Assembly (NCBI RefSeq): GCF_004521915.1
Contig: NZ_SDKD01000002.1
Location: 248,862-312,861 of the forward strand
Source of the DNA: Brevibacillus migulae
Lineage (GTDB): Bacteria > Bacillota > Bacilli > Brevibacillales > Brevibacillaceae
Length of the DNA: 64,000 bases
Direction of reading: 5' to 3'
Shown here piece by piece: positions 1 to 8,504 of the stretch (positions are counted from its first letter, which is position 1; the number at the start of each line of letters is the position of its first letter). Position numbers and translations under genes: made by a program. The notes beneath the pieces are model-generated. The model ran no database searches, was not told the origin of the DNA, and worked only from the letters and a program-made list of their open reading frames with translations.

Positions 1-278
1 ATGTTCGTCAAAACAAATCGTCCTTTCTGAGAAGGATCAAAAGAAAGCATTGAAAGCGCATAAATCGCATACAATTTTACATTGGATGAAATTATCATTA
101 AGATTTTGCTGAGAAAACTAGAAAATTGTATTTTCAATCGATTTCCGGCATGGTAGGATAAAGATGAATGAGGAAGACGGCTTTGATCCAAGCATCCGCG
201 AAAGAGAGCAAGCCCAAGTTTTCTCATTCTAGTATGCAGCACTAGGGAAAAGTTATGTACATACACGCGAATGATGGT
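1..278. other. Non-coding leader upstream of the gcv riboswitch
   Basis: No convincing gene lies in this stretch; every reading frame is short and lacks a ribosome binding site. A weak vegetative promoter may be present: TTTTCA at 131-136 and TAGGAT at 154-159, 17 bases apart, pointing toward the riboswitch. Each hexamer matches only four of six consensus positions, so the true start of the gcv transcript is uncertain. Confidence 0.4.
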
Positions 279-493
279 AGCAGGGAGAGACCACGACAGC
301 TGTGGCGCCGAAGGAGCAAGCCGTAAACCGGTGAATCTCTCAGGCAAAAGTACCTCTACCGGACGCATCTCTGGAGAGCGCTCGAATGAGCCACCAAAGG
401 GGAAACTTGTACGATCGGCAGAAAAAAGGGAGCATCACCGCCCCGTTTCCGCGATTGAGAAGGTAACTCTCAGGTACCAAGGACAGAGGAGAA
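279..493 (+). promoter_or_regulatory. Tandem glycine riboswitch (two gcvT-type aptamers)
   Basis: Two successive glycine aptamers precede gcvT. The first (about 281-366) shows GGGAGAGACC, the core GCGCCGAAGGAGCAAG and AATCTCTCAGGCAAAAG. The second (about 368-492) shows CACCAAAGGGGAAAC, AACTCTCAGGTACC and a closing GGACAGAGGAG. This is the cooperative tandem arrangement known from gcv operons. The 3' strand of the second aptamer's closing stem (AGAGG near 485-489) is also part of the terminator stem that follows. Glycine binding should therefore block termination, making an ON switch for glycine catabolism. Confidence 0.95.
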
Positions 494-545
494 GAAAAGG
501 GATCATAGCGATATGATTCATCTTTCTTCTTGCTGTCCTTTTTTT
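479..545 (+). terminator. Riboswitch-controlled intrinsic terminator
   Basis: AAGGACAG at 479-486 pairs with CTGTCCTT at 533-540, with extra pairing between AGAAG and CTTCT inside, and a run of seven T at 539-545. The 5' arm lies within the end of the second glycine aptamer, so aptamer folding and terminator folding exclude each other. Confidence 0.85.
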
Positions 546-549
546 CTGT

Positions 550-623
550 GTAAAAAACGTCTCGACGTTTTACATGGAAGAGGATGTGACCGCTTGCGGT
601 CTTGAAACGGTCATGACCGTTTC
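550..623 (+). repeat. Three consecutive short hairpins between riboswitch and gcvT
   Basis: Three inverted repeats follow the terminator: AAACGT-CTCG-ACGTTT within 550-573, GACCGC-TT-GCGGTC at 588-601, and a perfect 20-base palindrome at 604-623 with arms GAAACGGTCA/TGACCGTTTC. None is followed by a T run. They may be mRNA-stability or processing structures or a protein-binding site. Confidence 0.6.
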
Positions 624-678
624 AGGTTGGATGCAATCGGGGAAGGTAAGGATGGATAAATTGTTGGAGGTGTATGAG

Positions 679-1785
679 ATGTCGGATTTGAAAAGAACCC
701 CGTTGTTCCCCGTCTACGCCAAATATGGCGCCAAGACGATCGATTTTGGCGGTTGGGATCTCCCTGTTCAATTCTCCAGCATCACAGAAGAACACGAGGC
801 GGTCCGCACGAGAGCGGGACTCTTTGATGTTTCGCACATGGGGGAAGTAGAAGTAAAAGGACCGGACTCCCTGGCATACCTGCAGCGGCTGACCACCAAC
901 GATGTGTCAAAGCTGGCTGCGGGGCAAGCACAGTACAGCGCCATGTGTTATCCCGATGGCGGTACAGTGGATGATCTATTGGTGTACAAGTACGAAGATG
1001 ATCATTATCTGCTGGTCATCAACGCCTCCAACATTGACAAGGATTTCGCCTGGATGCAGGAGCATCTGTCTGGCAATGTGCAAATTACCAATGTTTCACC
1101 AGAGACTGCCCAGATTGCGATCCAGGGACCGCTGGCAGTGCAGATTTTACAAAAGCTCACGAACAGCGATTTGTCTGAAATCGGCGTCTTCCGTTTTCGC
1201 CGTAATGTAGACATCTCAGGAATCCCGGCGTTGGTGTCACGCACCGGCTATACCGGTGAGGACGGCTTTGAGATTTACCTTGATGCGGCGAAAGCGATCG
1301 AGTTGTGGGATACATTAATGTCTGCAGGGAAGGAAGAAGGTCTGCTCCCATGCGGTCTGGGCGCACGCGATACGCTTCGCTTTGAAGCACGCCTCCCGCT
1401 ATACGGGCAGGAGCTTTCCAAAGACATCACCCCGATTGAAGCAGGCATCGGCTTTGCGGTGAAAACGGATAAAACGATCCCGTTCATTGGGCAAGAAGTA
1501 TTGAAAGAGCAGAAGGAAAATGGCGCACCGCGCAAGCTGGTAGGGATTGAAATGATCGATCGCGGCATCCCCCGCTCCCATTATCCTGTATACGTGGGAG
1601 ACGAGCGCATCGGTGAAGTAACGACAGGGACGCAATCCCCGACATTGAAGAAAAACGTCGGCTTAGCGCTGCTGCAAGCGGCTTACACCGGATTGGATAC
1701 TGAGGTGGAAGTGGAAATTCGCGGAAAACGCCTGCGCGCCAAAGTGGTTGCAACACCTTTCTATAAACGTCCGCAAAAATCATAG
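679..1785 (+). CDS. gcvT: Aminomethyltransferase (glycine cleavage T protein)
   Basis: GcvT takes the aminomethyl group from the lipoyl arm of GcvH, releases ammonia and passes the one-carbon unit to tetrahydrofolate. The 368-residue protein has the family N-terminus ([20 protein letters not shown]), [11 protein letters not shown], and the folate-site segments [10 protein letters not shown] and [12 protein letters not shown]. Family members are about 360-370 residues. A longer in-frame reading from 574 is rejected: the ATG at 679 follows GGAGG by eight bases and gives the family N-terminus, while the extension would translate the hairpins. First gene of the gcvT-gcvPA-gcvPB operon under the glycine riboswitch. 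gcvH is not in the window. Confidence 0.97.
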   Translation: MSDLKRTPLFPVYAKYGAKTIDFGGWDLPVQFSSITEEHEAVRTRAGLFDVSHMGEVEVKGPDSLAYLQRLTTNDVSKLAAGQAQYSAMCYPDGGTVDDLLVYKYEDDHYLLVINASNIDKDFAWMQEHLSGNVQITNVSPETAQIAIQGPLAVQILQKLTNSDLSEIGVFRFRRNVDISGIPALVSRTGYTGEDGFEIYLDAAKAIELWDTLMSAGKEEGLLPCGLGARDTLRFEARLPLYGQELSKDITPIEAGIGFAVKTDKTIPFIGQEVLKEQKENGAPRKLVGIEMIDRGIPRSHYPVYVGDERIGEVTTGTQSPTLKKNVGLALLQAAYTGLDTEVEVEIRGKRLRAKVVATPFYKRPQKS

Positions 1786-1800
1786 AGGAGGAATACCCAC

Positions 1801-3153
1801 GTGAAATACCGTTACTTGCCGATGACGGATCAGGATCAACGCGAGATGCTTGAGTTCCTTGAGATCAACAGTGTTGACGATCTGTTTACCGATATTCCAG
1901 AAGAAGTGCGTTTTCAAGGAGAACTGCAAATCTCTCAATCGCTATCTGAACCCGAGTTGGTGACCTACTTTCAAACACTGGCCCAAAAGAACGTCAATTT
2001 CAGCACCCATGTGAATTTCCTCGGCGCGGGTGTGTACCAGCACTACACACCGAGCGTGGTCAACCACATGCTGCTGCGCGGCGAGTTTTTCACGGCGTAT
2101 ACACCGTATCAGCCGGAAATCAGCCAGGGCGAGCTGCAAGCGATCTTTGAATTCCAGACCATGGTTTGCGAGCTGACGGGCATGGAAGTAGCCAACTCCT
2201 CCATGTACGATGGTGCGACTTCTCTCGCAGAAGCAGCGATGATGGCAGCTGGCCACACTGGCAAGAAAAAAGTAATCACTTCTCGTGCCGTACATCCGGA
2301 AGCGCGCGGTGTGCTGAAAACATACGCGTACGGCCAAAGCGTGCAATTGCAGGAAATCGGTTATAACAGTGAAGGCGTGACCGATCTGGCAGCATTGGAA
2401 GCCATGCTTGATGAAGAGACCGCAGCGGTGATTATCCAATACCCGAACTTCTTTGGCAATATCGAGGATTTGGCCGCGATTGAAAAGATCGTACATGCCA
2501 AGGGCGCTTTGCTGATCGTATCCTCCAATCCTTTGGCTTTGGGCATTCTCGAGGCACCGGGCAAGCTGGGGGCAGATATCGTCGCGGGTGACATGCAGCC
2601 GTTTGGGATTGCGGCTTCCTTCGGCGGTCCGCACTGCGGATATTTTGCCACTACTTCCAAGCTGATGCGCAAAATGCCTGGACGCATCGTCGGTCAGACC
2701 AAGGACGAAAACGGCAAGCGCGGCTTCGTTCTCACCCTGCAAGCACGCGAGCAGCATATCCGCCGCGAAAAGGCCACGTCCAACATTTGTTCCAACCAAG
2801 CGCTCCTGGCGTTGGCTGCCGCGATCACGATGAGCTCGCTCGGCAAGCAAGGCGTACAAGAGATGGCGATGATGAACCTGCAAAAAGCGCATTATGCCAA
2901 GCAGGTACTGCAGGCTAAAGGGCTGGAGATTACCTTTACAGCGCCATCTTTCAATGAATTCGCGATCAAAGTGAACAAACCGGTTGTGGAAGTAAATAAA
3001 AAACTGCTGGAAAAAGGGATTATCGGCGGCTATGATCTGGGCCAAGATTATCCGGAGCTTGCTGGCCATACCTTGCTTGCGGTAACCGAGCTGCGCACCA
3101 AGAAGGAAATCGAGGCATTGGCAAATGAACTGGAGGTGATCGTGCGTGGCTAA
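1801..3153 (+). CDS. gcvPA: Glycine dehydrogenase (decarboxylating) subunit 1
   Basis: N-terminal half of the split P protein typical of Bacillota, 450 residues. With GcvPB it decarboxylates glycine and transfers aminomethyl to the lipoamide of GcvH. Family landmarks are the N-terminal [44 protein letters not shown] and the glycine-rich [13 protein letters not shown]. The PLP-binding lysine is in the partner, as expected. The GTG start at 1801 follows GAGGAGG. It begins 15 bases after gcvT, and its last codons overlap gcvPB by eight bases, so translation is probably coupled. Confidence 0.96.
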   Translation: MKYRYLPMTDQDQREMLEFLEINSVDDLFTDIPEEVRFQGELQISQSLSEPELVTYFQTLAQKNVNFSTHVNFLGAGVYQHYTPSVVNHMLLRGEFFTAYTPYQPEISQGELQAIFEFQTMVCELTGMEVANSSMYDGATSLAEAAMMAAGHTGKKKVITSRAVHPEARGVLKTYAYGQSVQLQEIGYNSEGVTDLAALEAMLDEETAAVIIQYPNFFGNIEDLAAIEKIVHAKGALLIVSSNPLALGILEAPGKLGADIVAGDMQPFGIAASFGGPHCGYFATTSKLMRKMPGRIVGQTKDENGKRGFVLTLQAREQHIRREKATSNICSNQALLALAAAITMSSLGKQGVQEMAMMNLQKAHYAKQVLQAKGLEITFTAPSFNEFAIKVNKPVVEVNKKLLEKGIIGGYDLGQDYPELAGHTLLAVTELRTKKEIEALANELEVIVRG

Positions 3154-4615
3154 TGGAAAAGAAAAAGAACTCATTTTTGAATTGAGCAAACCAGGTCGTG
3201 TTGGCTACAGCCTGCCGGAGCTGGACGTACCGGAGGCAGACGTCGCCAGTCTGTTGCCAAACCACTTGATCCGTCAGACACCGGCTGAGCTGCCACAAGT
3301 ATCCGAGCTTCAAGTTGTTCGCCACTATACCGAGCTGTCCCGACGCAATCACGGGGTAGACAACGGCTTCTATCCGCTCGGTTCTTGCACGATGAAATAT
3401 AATCCAAAAATCAATGAGGATGTCGCACGCTACCCAGGCTTTGCTTTGACTCATCCGCATCAGCCGGAAGAAACGGTGCAAGGCGTATTGGAAGTGATGT
3501 ACAATCTGCAGCAGGACTTGGCGGAAATTACGGGCATGGACGCAGTGACCCTGCAGCCTGCTGCTGGTGCAGCGGGTGAGTGGACCGGATTGATGATGAT
3601 CCGTGCATACCATGAAAGCCGTGGAGAGCATCACCGGACGAAAGTGATCGTACCGAACTCCGCTCATGGTACCAACCCGGCATCTGCTGCAGTGGCTGGC
3701 TTGGATACCGTAACGATCCCTTCCGATGAGAGAGGTCTCGTGAACATCCAGGCATTGCGTGAAGCAGTAGGCCCTGATACGGCAGCGCTAATGCTGACCA
3801 ACCCGAATACACTGGGGCTTTTTGAAGAGGATATCGTCGAGATGGCGCAAATTGTGCACGAAGCTGGCGGGCTTCTGTATTATGACGGTGCCAATGCCAA
3901 TGCGATTCTCGGAATTGCCCGTCCAGGCGACATGGGCTTTGATGTCGTGCACTTGAACTTGCATAAAACCTTTACAGGACCACACGGCGGCGGAGGTCCA
4001 GGTGCAGGACCAGTCGGCGTGAAAAAGATTCTCGAGCCTTTCCTGCCAACGCCGATCGCGGCAAAGCGCGAAGATGGAACCTATTATTGGGAAACCAATG
4101 TACCGCAATCGATTGGCCGCGTGAAAGGCTATCACGGCAACTTCGGCATCCTGCTGCGGGCGTATTCGTACATTCGCACGATGGGAGCAGACGGCCTGAA
4201 AAAAGTATCGCAATATGCGGTGCTGAATGCGAACTACATGATGCGCAAGCTCGCAGGCGCTTACCAACTCCCATTTGACCGTGTATGCAAGCATGAATTC
4301 GTACTGTCCGGCGTGAACCAGAAAAAGCTGGGTGTACGTACGCTGGATATCGCCAAACGTTTGCTGGATTTCGGCTACCATCCGCCAACCATCTACTTCC
4401 CATTGATCGTGGATGAATGCTTGATGATTGAGCCGACCGAGACCGAAACCAAGGAAACACTGGATGAATTCATCGCAGCCATGCTGCAAATCGCGCGTGA
4501 ATGTGAAGAAACGCCGGAAATCGTACAGGAGGCACCACATACGACGGTAGTGAAACGTCTGGACGAAGCCACGGCAGCACGCAAACCAATCTTGCGTTAT
4601 CAACCAGAGGCATAA
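3146..4615 (+). CDS. gcvPB: Glycine dehydrogenase (decarboxylating) subunit 2
   Basis: C-terminal, PLP-bearing half of the split P protein, 489 residues, the usual length. The cofactor lysine is K274 in [16 protein letters not shown]. Other landmarks are [11 protein letters not shown] near residue 80 and [13 protein letters not shown] near 172. It starts with GTG at 3146 inside the end of gcvPA, after TGGAGGTG, and ends just before a strong bidirectional terminator. Last gene of the riboswitch-controlled glycine cleavage operon. Confidence 0.97.
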   Translation: MANGKEKELIFELSKPGRVGYSLPELDVPEADVASLLPNHLIRQTPAELPQVSELQVVRHYTELSRRNHGVDNGFYPLGSCTMKYNPKINEDVARYPGFALTHPHQPEETVQGVLEVMYNLQQDLAEITGMDAVTLQPAAGAAGEWTGLMMIRAYHESRGEHHRTKVIVPNSAHGTNPASAAVAGLDTVTIPSDERGLVNIQALREAVGPDTAALMLTNPNTLGLFEEDIVEMAQIVHEAGGLLYYDGANANAILGIARPGDMGFDVVHLNLHKTFTGPHGGGGPGAGPVGVKKILEPFLPTPIAAKREDGTYYWETNVPQSIGRVKGYHGNFGILLRAYSYIRTMGADGLKKVSQYAVLNANYMMRKLAGAYQLPFDRVCKHEFVLSGVNQKKLGVRTLDIAKRLLDFGYHPPTIYFPLIVDECLMIEPTETETKETLDEFIAAMLQIARECEETPEIVQEAPHTTVVKRLDEATAARKPILRYQPEA

Positions 4616-4622
4616 ATGTAAA

Positions 4623-4671
4623 GAAAAGGATAGAACGGCAGGGGTTATTCTCTGCTGCCCTATCCTTTTTT
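4623..4671. terminator. Bidirectional terminator between gcvPB and the HxlR gene
   Basis: AAAAGGATAG pairs with CTATCCTTTT, with an inner GGCAG/CTGCC stem, followed by T-rich sequence on the plus strand. The minus strand also ends in TTTTCTTT, and the last codons of the opposing regulator gene lie inside the stem, so it probably serves both convergent genes. Confidence 0.85.
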
Positions 4672-5046
4672 CATTTGTGTAGATCCTTCGATATCTCTAG
4701 CTGAATCCGCTTTTTCCATGTAATCGAGATGATGATAGCCCCAGCTGCACATATCGGTTAATACCGTTCCCAATGACCTGCCGTGATCAGACAGTTCATA
4801 TTCCACTTTCGGAGGGATTTCTTGATAGACACGGCGTACAACAAGGCCGTCGCGTTCCAGCTCGCGAAGCTGATTGGTCAGCATGCCCTGCGTAACATTG
4901 GGAAGGGAGCGTCTCAACTCGCCAAAGCGTTTCGTGCCCTCGTGCAACAGGATAAACAAGATGAGTGGCTTCCATTTTCCGCCGATGACATGCAAAGTTG
5001 CTAAAATACCCTCTCGTTTTCCTGAATCGTCAGCTCTTTCTGGCAT
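4660..5046 (-). CDS. HxlR/MarR-like winged-helix transcriptional regulator
   Basis: HxlR-family repressor, 128 residues. The core [20 protein letters not shown] (about residues 22-41), the recognition segment [20 protein letters not shown] and the wing [12 protein letters not shown] are standard. Relatives such as YodB sense electrophiles and quinones through a cysteine; here the only cysteine is late (MCSWGYHH), so quinone sensing is uncertain. The ATG at 5046 follows GGGAG by eight bases; an in-frame extension to 5271 would cross the operator region and is rejected. It is divergent from a quinone-reductase-like gene, the usual target. Confidence 0.88.
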   Translation of the reverse strand: MPERADDSGKREGILATLHVIGGKWKPLILFILLHEGTKRFGELRRSLPNVTQGMLTNQLRELERDGLVVRRVYQEIPPKVEYELSDHGRSLGTVLTDMCSWGYHHLDYMEKADSARDIEGSTQMKKG

Positions 5047-5122
5047 GCTTTCAACTCCCAACCTGTAAGATGATGGGGGAATATTCCCTATGGCAACTTT
5101 AGCAGAGTATCCGAATACAGAA

Positions 5123-5220
5123 AAGTACGATTCTTTTTCGTACTTAGTACGTTTTTTCGTACTATGAACATGCATTGATGGTACAAAAAGCCGTACATAG
5201 TATGAAGAAACTGCGTACTT
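5123..5220. promoter_or_regulatory. Cluster of GTAC-centred inverted repeats (putative HxlR operators)
   Basis: Several repeats lie between the divergent regulator and reductase genes: AAGTACG-N9-CGTACTT at 5123-5145, TAGTACG-N6-CGTACTA at 5145-5164, then GTAC at 5181 and 5193 and CGTACTT at 5214-5220. YodB-class regulators bind TACT...AGTA palindromes, so these are probably the operators of the neighbouring HxlR protein. Regulator identity is inferred from position. Confidence 0.65.
5175..5203 (+). promoter_or_regulatory. Probable sigma-A promoter of the reductase gene
   Basis: TTGATG at 5175-5180 and TAGTAT at 5198-5203 are 17 bases apart. The spacer carries two GTAC elements of the operator cluster, so bound repressor would occlude RNA polymerase. 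Confidence 0.5.
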
Positions 5221-5291
5221 GGCAGCATCTGCTTTCTTTCGAATAATGAGGGTGTGTTGACACAGCATCAAAAAAAGAAAGGACGATGGTC

Positions 5292-5828
5292 ATGAAAATT
5301 ATGGTGATAGTTGCACACCCAAATCTGGCGGATTCTGTCTTGAACAAAGCGTTGATGAATGAGGTAAGCAAGCTCCCTGATGTGCGGGTGCGTGATCTGT
5401 ATCAGGAGTACCCGGATTGGCAGATTGATGTAGAAAGAGAACAACAACTGCTGCTTCAGTACGATCGCATTGTATTTCAATTTCCCTTCTACTGGTACAG
5501 CTGTCCGCCCCTCCTGAAAAAGTGGTTTGACGATGTGATGGTACATGGCTGGGCATTCGGACCCGGGGGCGATCATTTGAAAGGAAAAGAGTTTATCGTG
5601 GCGACAACGACCGGAGGCGGCGAAAACGTATATCGGGCTGGAGGGCACAACTGGTTTACGATGAGCGAGTATCTAAGACCGTTCCAAGCAACCGTTACCC
5701 GTTGCAACGGTACCTTCTTGCCCGCATTTGTAAGTTATGGGCCTTCTCAGGCGGAACTGCCGAGCGAAGCAAAACGATATGTCGAGCATATACAAAGCTC
5801 AGTGTACGCGCTTGCTCGCGGCCAGTGA
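5292..5828 (+). CDS. NAD(P)H quinone oxidoreductase-like flavoprotein (YwrO/KefF type)
   Basis: Flavodoxin-fold reductase of the NQO1/KefF/MdaB group, 178 residues, probably FMN- or FAD-dependent, giving two-electron reduction of quinones or nitro/azo compounds. Landmarks: the N-terminal strand MKIMVIVAHPNLADSVLN, the FQFPFYWYSCPPLLKKWFDD segment characteristic of the family, and ATTTGGGENVY near the flavin site. The ATG at 5292 is preferred because AAAGGA lies eight bases upstream; another in-frame ATG at 5286 is too close to it. Probably repressed by the divergent HxlR protein. Confidence 0.88.
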   Translation: MKIMVIVAHPNLADSVLNKALMNEVSKLPDVRVRDLYQEYPDWQIDVEREQQLLLQYDRIVFQFPFYWYSCPPLLKKWFDDVMVHGWAFGPGGDHLKGKEFIVATTTGGGENVYRAGGHNWFTMSEYLRPFQATVTRCNGTFLPAFVSYGPSQAELPSEAKRYVEHIQSSVYALARGQ

Positions 5829-5951
5829 ACCAACTGAATATTCGCTTTCTCCATCCATTTTGTTCTTCATTCCTGACGCTGGCTCAAGAGAACCTTCCAA
5901 AAAGAGATGGAATACATTGGGCTAGATAGATGGAATGGAGGAGGTAGTACT

Positions 5952-6851
5952 GTGATTCCCGGCTATCCGTATTATTCGTTTGAAACCGAATGCAAGACGG
6001 TCCCGAATACCTTTCCCCCGCAGCATCAGGATCGCCAACCTGGTTTTGAGTATGTGATGGTGCCCAGGCCGATTGCCGATAATCCGTTTTACGTGGGCTC
6101 GCAAAAATTAAAAGATAAAGTGGCTATTATCACGGGGGGAGACAGCGGTATCGGGAGAGCTGTGGCCATCGCTTTCGCAAAAGAGGGGGCAGATGTCGTC
6201 ATCGCTTACTTGGATGAAACCGTGGATGCGGAGGAGACGAGACAGCGGATTCAGCAGTTAGGCAGAAATTGCATGCCGATTGCCTGCGATCTTCGCGATG
6301 AGCATGCGTCAAAGGAAGTAGTTGACCGAACCGTTGCATCGTTTGGACGAATAGATATTTTGGTGAACAACTGCGCGGTGCAATACCCGCAGAAAAGTGT
6401 GCTTGATATTTCCGCAGGCCAGCTTGAGGACACATTCCGTACCAATATTTTCTCGTTTTTCTTCATGACCAAAGCAGTGCTCCCCCATATGGCTGCGGGC
6501 AGCGCGATCATCAATACCGCTTCGGTCACCGCATACGACGGTGAAAAACTACTGAATGACTTTTCCGCTACAAAAGGAGCCATCGTAACATTCACGCGTT
6601 CATTGTCCTTGTCATTGATTGAACAGGGCATTCGCGTGAACGCTGTAGCTCCAGGACCGATATGGACCCCCTTTATCCCCGCAACGTTTCCTGAGGAAAG
6701 ACTCAAGAGATTTGGAACCGACGTGCCGATGAAGCGGGCAGGTCAACCATTCGAGCTTGCACCTACCTATGTCTATTTGGCTTCCGATGATTCCAGTTAT
6801 GTGACAGGACAGGTGCTGCATGTAAACGGTGGAAACATCGTCGGGTCTTGA
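5952..6851 (+). CDS. Short-chain dehydrogenase/reductase with Phe in place of the catalytic Tyr
   Basis: SDR protein of the YhdF/YhxC group, 299 residues, with the N-terminal extension (PNTFPPQHQDRQPGFEYVM) typical of this stress-associated branch. The NAD(P) site TGGDSGIGRAVAIAF, the NNCAVQYPQ motif and the catalytic serine S191 (NTASVTAYDG) are present. The usual YxxxK reads FSATK: codon 6561-6563 is TTT (F204) and K208 is kept. Loss of the tyrosine hydroxyl would normally abolish oxidoreductase activity. The GTG start at 5952 follows GGAGGAGG by seven bases. No terminator separates it from the upstream reductase gene. Confidence 0.85.
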   Translation: MIPGYPYYSFETECKTVPNTFPPQHQDRQPGFEYVMVPRPIADNPFYVGSQKLKDKVAIITGGDSGIGRAVAIAFAKEGADVVIAYLDETVDAEETRQRIQQLGRNCMPIACDLRDEHASKEVVDRTVASFGRIDILVNNCAVQYPQKSVLDISAGQLEDTFRTNIFSFFFMTKAVLPHMAAGSAIINTASVTAYDGEKLLNDFSATKGAIVTFTRSLSLSLIEQGIRVNAVAPGPIWTPFIPATFPEERLKRFGTDVPMKRAGQPFELAPTYVYLASDDSSYVTGQVLHVNGGNIVGS

Positions 6852-6944
6852 GGTGTAACCGAGCGGCACTCCCGTTAGCGGTTCCATCTTGTACGGCAAT
6901 CTCAGAAGGCGTACAATGGACTAGTGCTAGAGGAGGGACGTTCG

Positions 6945-7775
6945 ATGGAACAATGGCGATTTATAATGAGTGACGCAATGTCACCGGATATGAACATGGC
7001 GATTGATGAAGCAATTCTTACGGCACATAGCGAAGGAAAAGTACCGCCAACCGTACGCTTTTACACTTGGAATCCGGCGACACTGTCCATTGGTTATTTC
7101 CAAAAAGCGGAAAAAGAAATCGACACGGAAGAAGTGACGAGACAAGGAATCGGATTTGTCCGGCGTCCAACCGGCGGCCGGGCCGTCCTGCATGATAAGG
7201 AGCTTACGTACAGTGTCATCGTATCGGAAAAGCATCCACAGATGCCATCCAGCGTGACAGAAGCGTATAAAGTGATCAGTCTCGGTCTCCTGTATGGGTT
7301 TCAAGCATTGGGGCTGCAAGCCGAGATGGTATCGCTGGCCTCGGAGGAAGAAAAGGAAAAATACAGCTCTCCCGGCTCATCCGCGTGCTTTGATTCACCG
7401 TCCTGGTATGAACTGGTCGTAGAGGGAAAGAAAGTGGCGGGCAGCGCGCAGACGCGGCAAAAGGGCGTCATTTTGCAGCATGGCTCTATCCTGCTGGATA
7501 TGGATGTCGAGCTGCTGTTCTCCCTGCTGAAGTTCCCATCCGATCGGGTCAAGCAGCGCATGATGGACAGCTTCCGGCAAAAAGCGGTGACGATCAATGA
7601 TGTGAGTCCGACTCCCGTCAGCCTGCAGGAAGCGGTGGCAGCTTTCCGCAAAGGCTTCGCGTCCGGGTTAGGCATTGAGCTGATCGAGCAAGGGCTGACC
7701 GACGAGGAGTGGGAATTGGCCGAGCAGCTGGCTCGTGAGCGTTATTCCACTCATGAATGGAATTTCCGCAGATAG
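6945..7775 (+). CDS. lipM: Octanoyl-[GcvH]:protein N-octanoyltransferase
   Basis: LipM transfers the octanoyl group from acyl carrier protein to GcvH, the first dedicated step of lipoate assembly in Bacillota. The 276-residue protein has the lipoate-ligase fold with [18 protein letters not shown] (about 73-90), the nucleophile C148 in [12 protein letters not shown] and the lysine segment [20 protein letters not shown]. The cysteine separates it from ATP-dependent LplJ. The ATG at 6945 follows AGGAGGG by seven bases. Its position near gcv genes matches B. subtilis yqhM. Its products ultimately serve E2 subunits such as BkdB at the other end of the window. Confidence 0.93.
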   Translation: MEQWRFIMSDAMSPDMNMAIDEAILTAHSEGKVPPTVRFYTWNPATLSIGYFQKAEKEIDTEEVTRQGIGFVRRPTGGRAVLHDKELTYSVIVSEKHPQMPSSVTEAYKVISLGLLYGFQALGLQAEMVSLASEEEKEKYSSPGSSACFDSPSWYELVVEGKKVAGSAQTRQKGVILQHGSILLDMDVELLFSLLKFPSDRVKQRMMDSFRQKAVTINDVSPTPVSLQEAVAAFRKGFASGLGIELIEQGLTDEEWELAEQLARERYSTHEWNFRR

Positions 7776-7786
7776 GTTTCTGGTAG

Positions 7787-7822
7787 AAAGCTCTCAGGAT
7801 ACGGTATCCCGAGAGCTTTTCG
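7787..7822 (+). terminator. Intrinsic terminator after lipM
   Basis: AAAGCTCTC pairs with GAGAGCTTT around an inner GGATAC/GTATCC stem, followed by a short T stretch. It begins 11 bases after the lipM stop. Confidence 0.85.
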
Positions 7823-7965
7823 TTTACGCGAAGCCTGTCCGAGGGCGAATCCTCCTCCTATTTTCTTACAGGTTGGCTGTTCAAAAAATGTTTGATCTTA
7901 ACAGAATAGAAATTTCATGGTAACATCCAAATGATGACAGGGGAAAAGAGGGGAAAACACAAATT

Positions 7966-8238
7966 ATGAAACATCGGCGTAATACACAAGCATTTACGTT
8001 TATGGCATGGGCATCATTCGTTTTGGCTTTTTTAGCGATGTTTATTGGTATTTATACATTGGATGCTACCTTGCCAGTAAAAGGATATTATGCAGTCACT
8101 GCTTTATTCTTGGTCATGTCCTCCTTTGTTCTGCAAAAAACTATTCGGGATAATCAGGAAGATGATAAGAACGCCGGAGTAGGATTGTATAGCGCCGAAA
8201 TGGAAGAAAAACGGCAAAGAAATCAGAAAACCGAATAG
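7966..8238 (+). CDS. YiaA/YiaB-type two-helix inner-membrane protein
   Basis: Small membrane protein of 90 residues matching the YiaA/B two-helix pattern: a first helix about residues 10-30 (FTFMAWASFVLAFLAMFIGI), a short loop ending KGYY, a second helix about 40-57, then the conserved LQKTIRDN and a charged cytoplasmic tail. No function is established for the family. GAGGGG precedes the ATG. It is monocistronic, between the lipM terminator and its own. Confidence 0.75.
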   Translation: MKHRRNTQAFTFMAWASFVLAFLAMFIGIYTLDATLPVKGYYAVTALFLVMSSFVLQKTIRDNQEDDKNAGVGLYSAEMEEKRQRNQKTE

Positions 8239-8274
8239 TGGAGTGTCACCTTCGTTCATGAACGGTTTGCTTAC

Positions 8275-8316
8275 GTCAGCGGAAAACACGTCAATTGTGT
8301 TTCTGCTGGCTTTTTT
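8275..8316 (+). terminator. Intrinsic terminator after the YiaA-like gene
   Basis: GTCAGCGGAAAACAC pairs with GTGTTTCTGCTGGC with minor mismatches, followed by six T. Confidence 0.85.
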
Positions 8317-8389
8317 CTTTCGTAATAAAAAGGATAAACTCGACAACTGATCCACCTCACATGGAAGGGAAAATGGATAAAAACGCAAG

Positions 8390-8446
8390 AAAGGCAGCGG
8401 CATGTCGGACTGGTTGAGTCCATAAATGCCGCTGCCTTTTATTTTT
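8390..8446. terminator. Bidirectional terminator downstream of dat
   Basis: AAAGGCAGCGGCAT pairs perfectly with ATGCCGCTGCCTTT. On the minus strand it lies about 60 bases past the dat stop and is followed by T-rich sequence; the plus strand also has T-rich sequence after it. Since a separate terminator already ends the gene on the left, this one mainly serves dat. Confidence 0.8.
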
Positions 8447-8504
8447 GATCGCGATCCAATGAATGGAATTTCTTATCTAGAATGCGAGGTTACGAGACAT
8501 CCAC

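Noticed and set aside
271..516. Open frame of 81 codons overlapping the glycine riboswitch
   Set aside because: It has no ribosome binding site and its sequence is the translation of conserved aptamer motifs.
1942..3189. Minus-strand open frame of 415 codons
   Set aside because: Antisense shadow of gcvPA: Cys/His/Arg-rich, no family resemblance and no start signals.
5047..5271. N-terminal extension of the HxlR regulator
   Set aside because: It would translate the operator/promoter region; the ATG at 5046 has a proper site and gives the family length.
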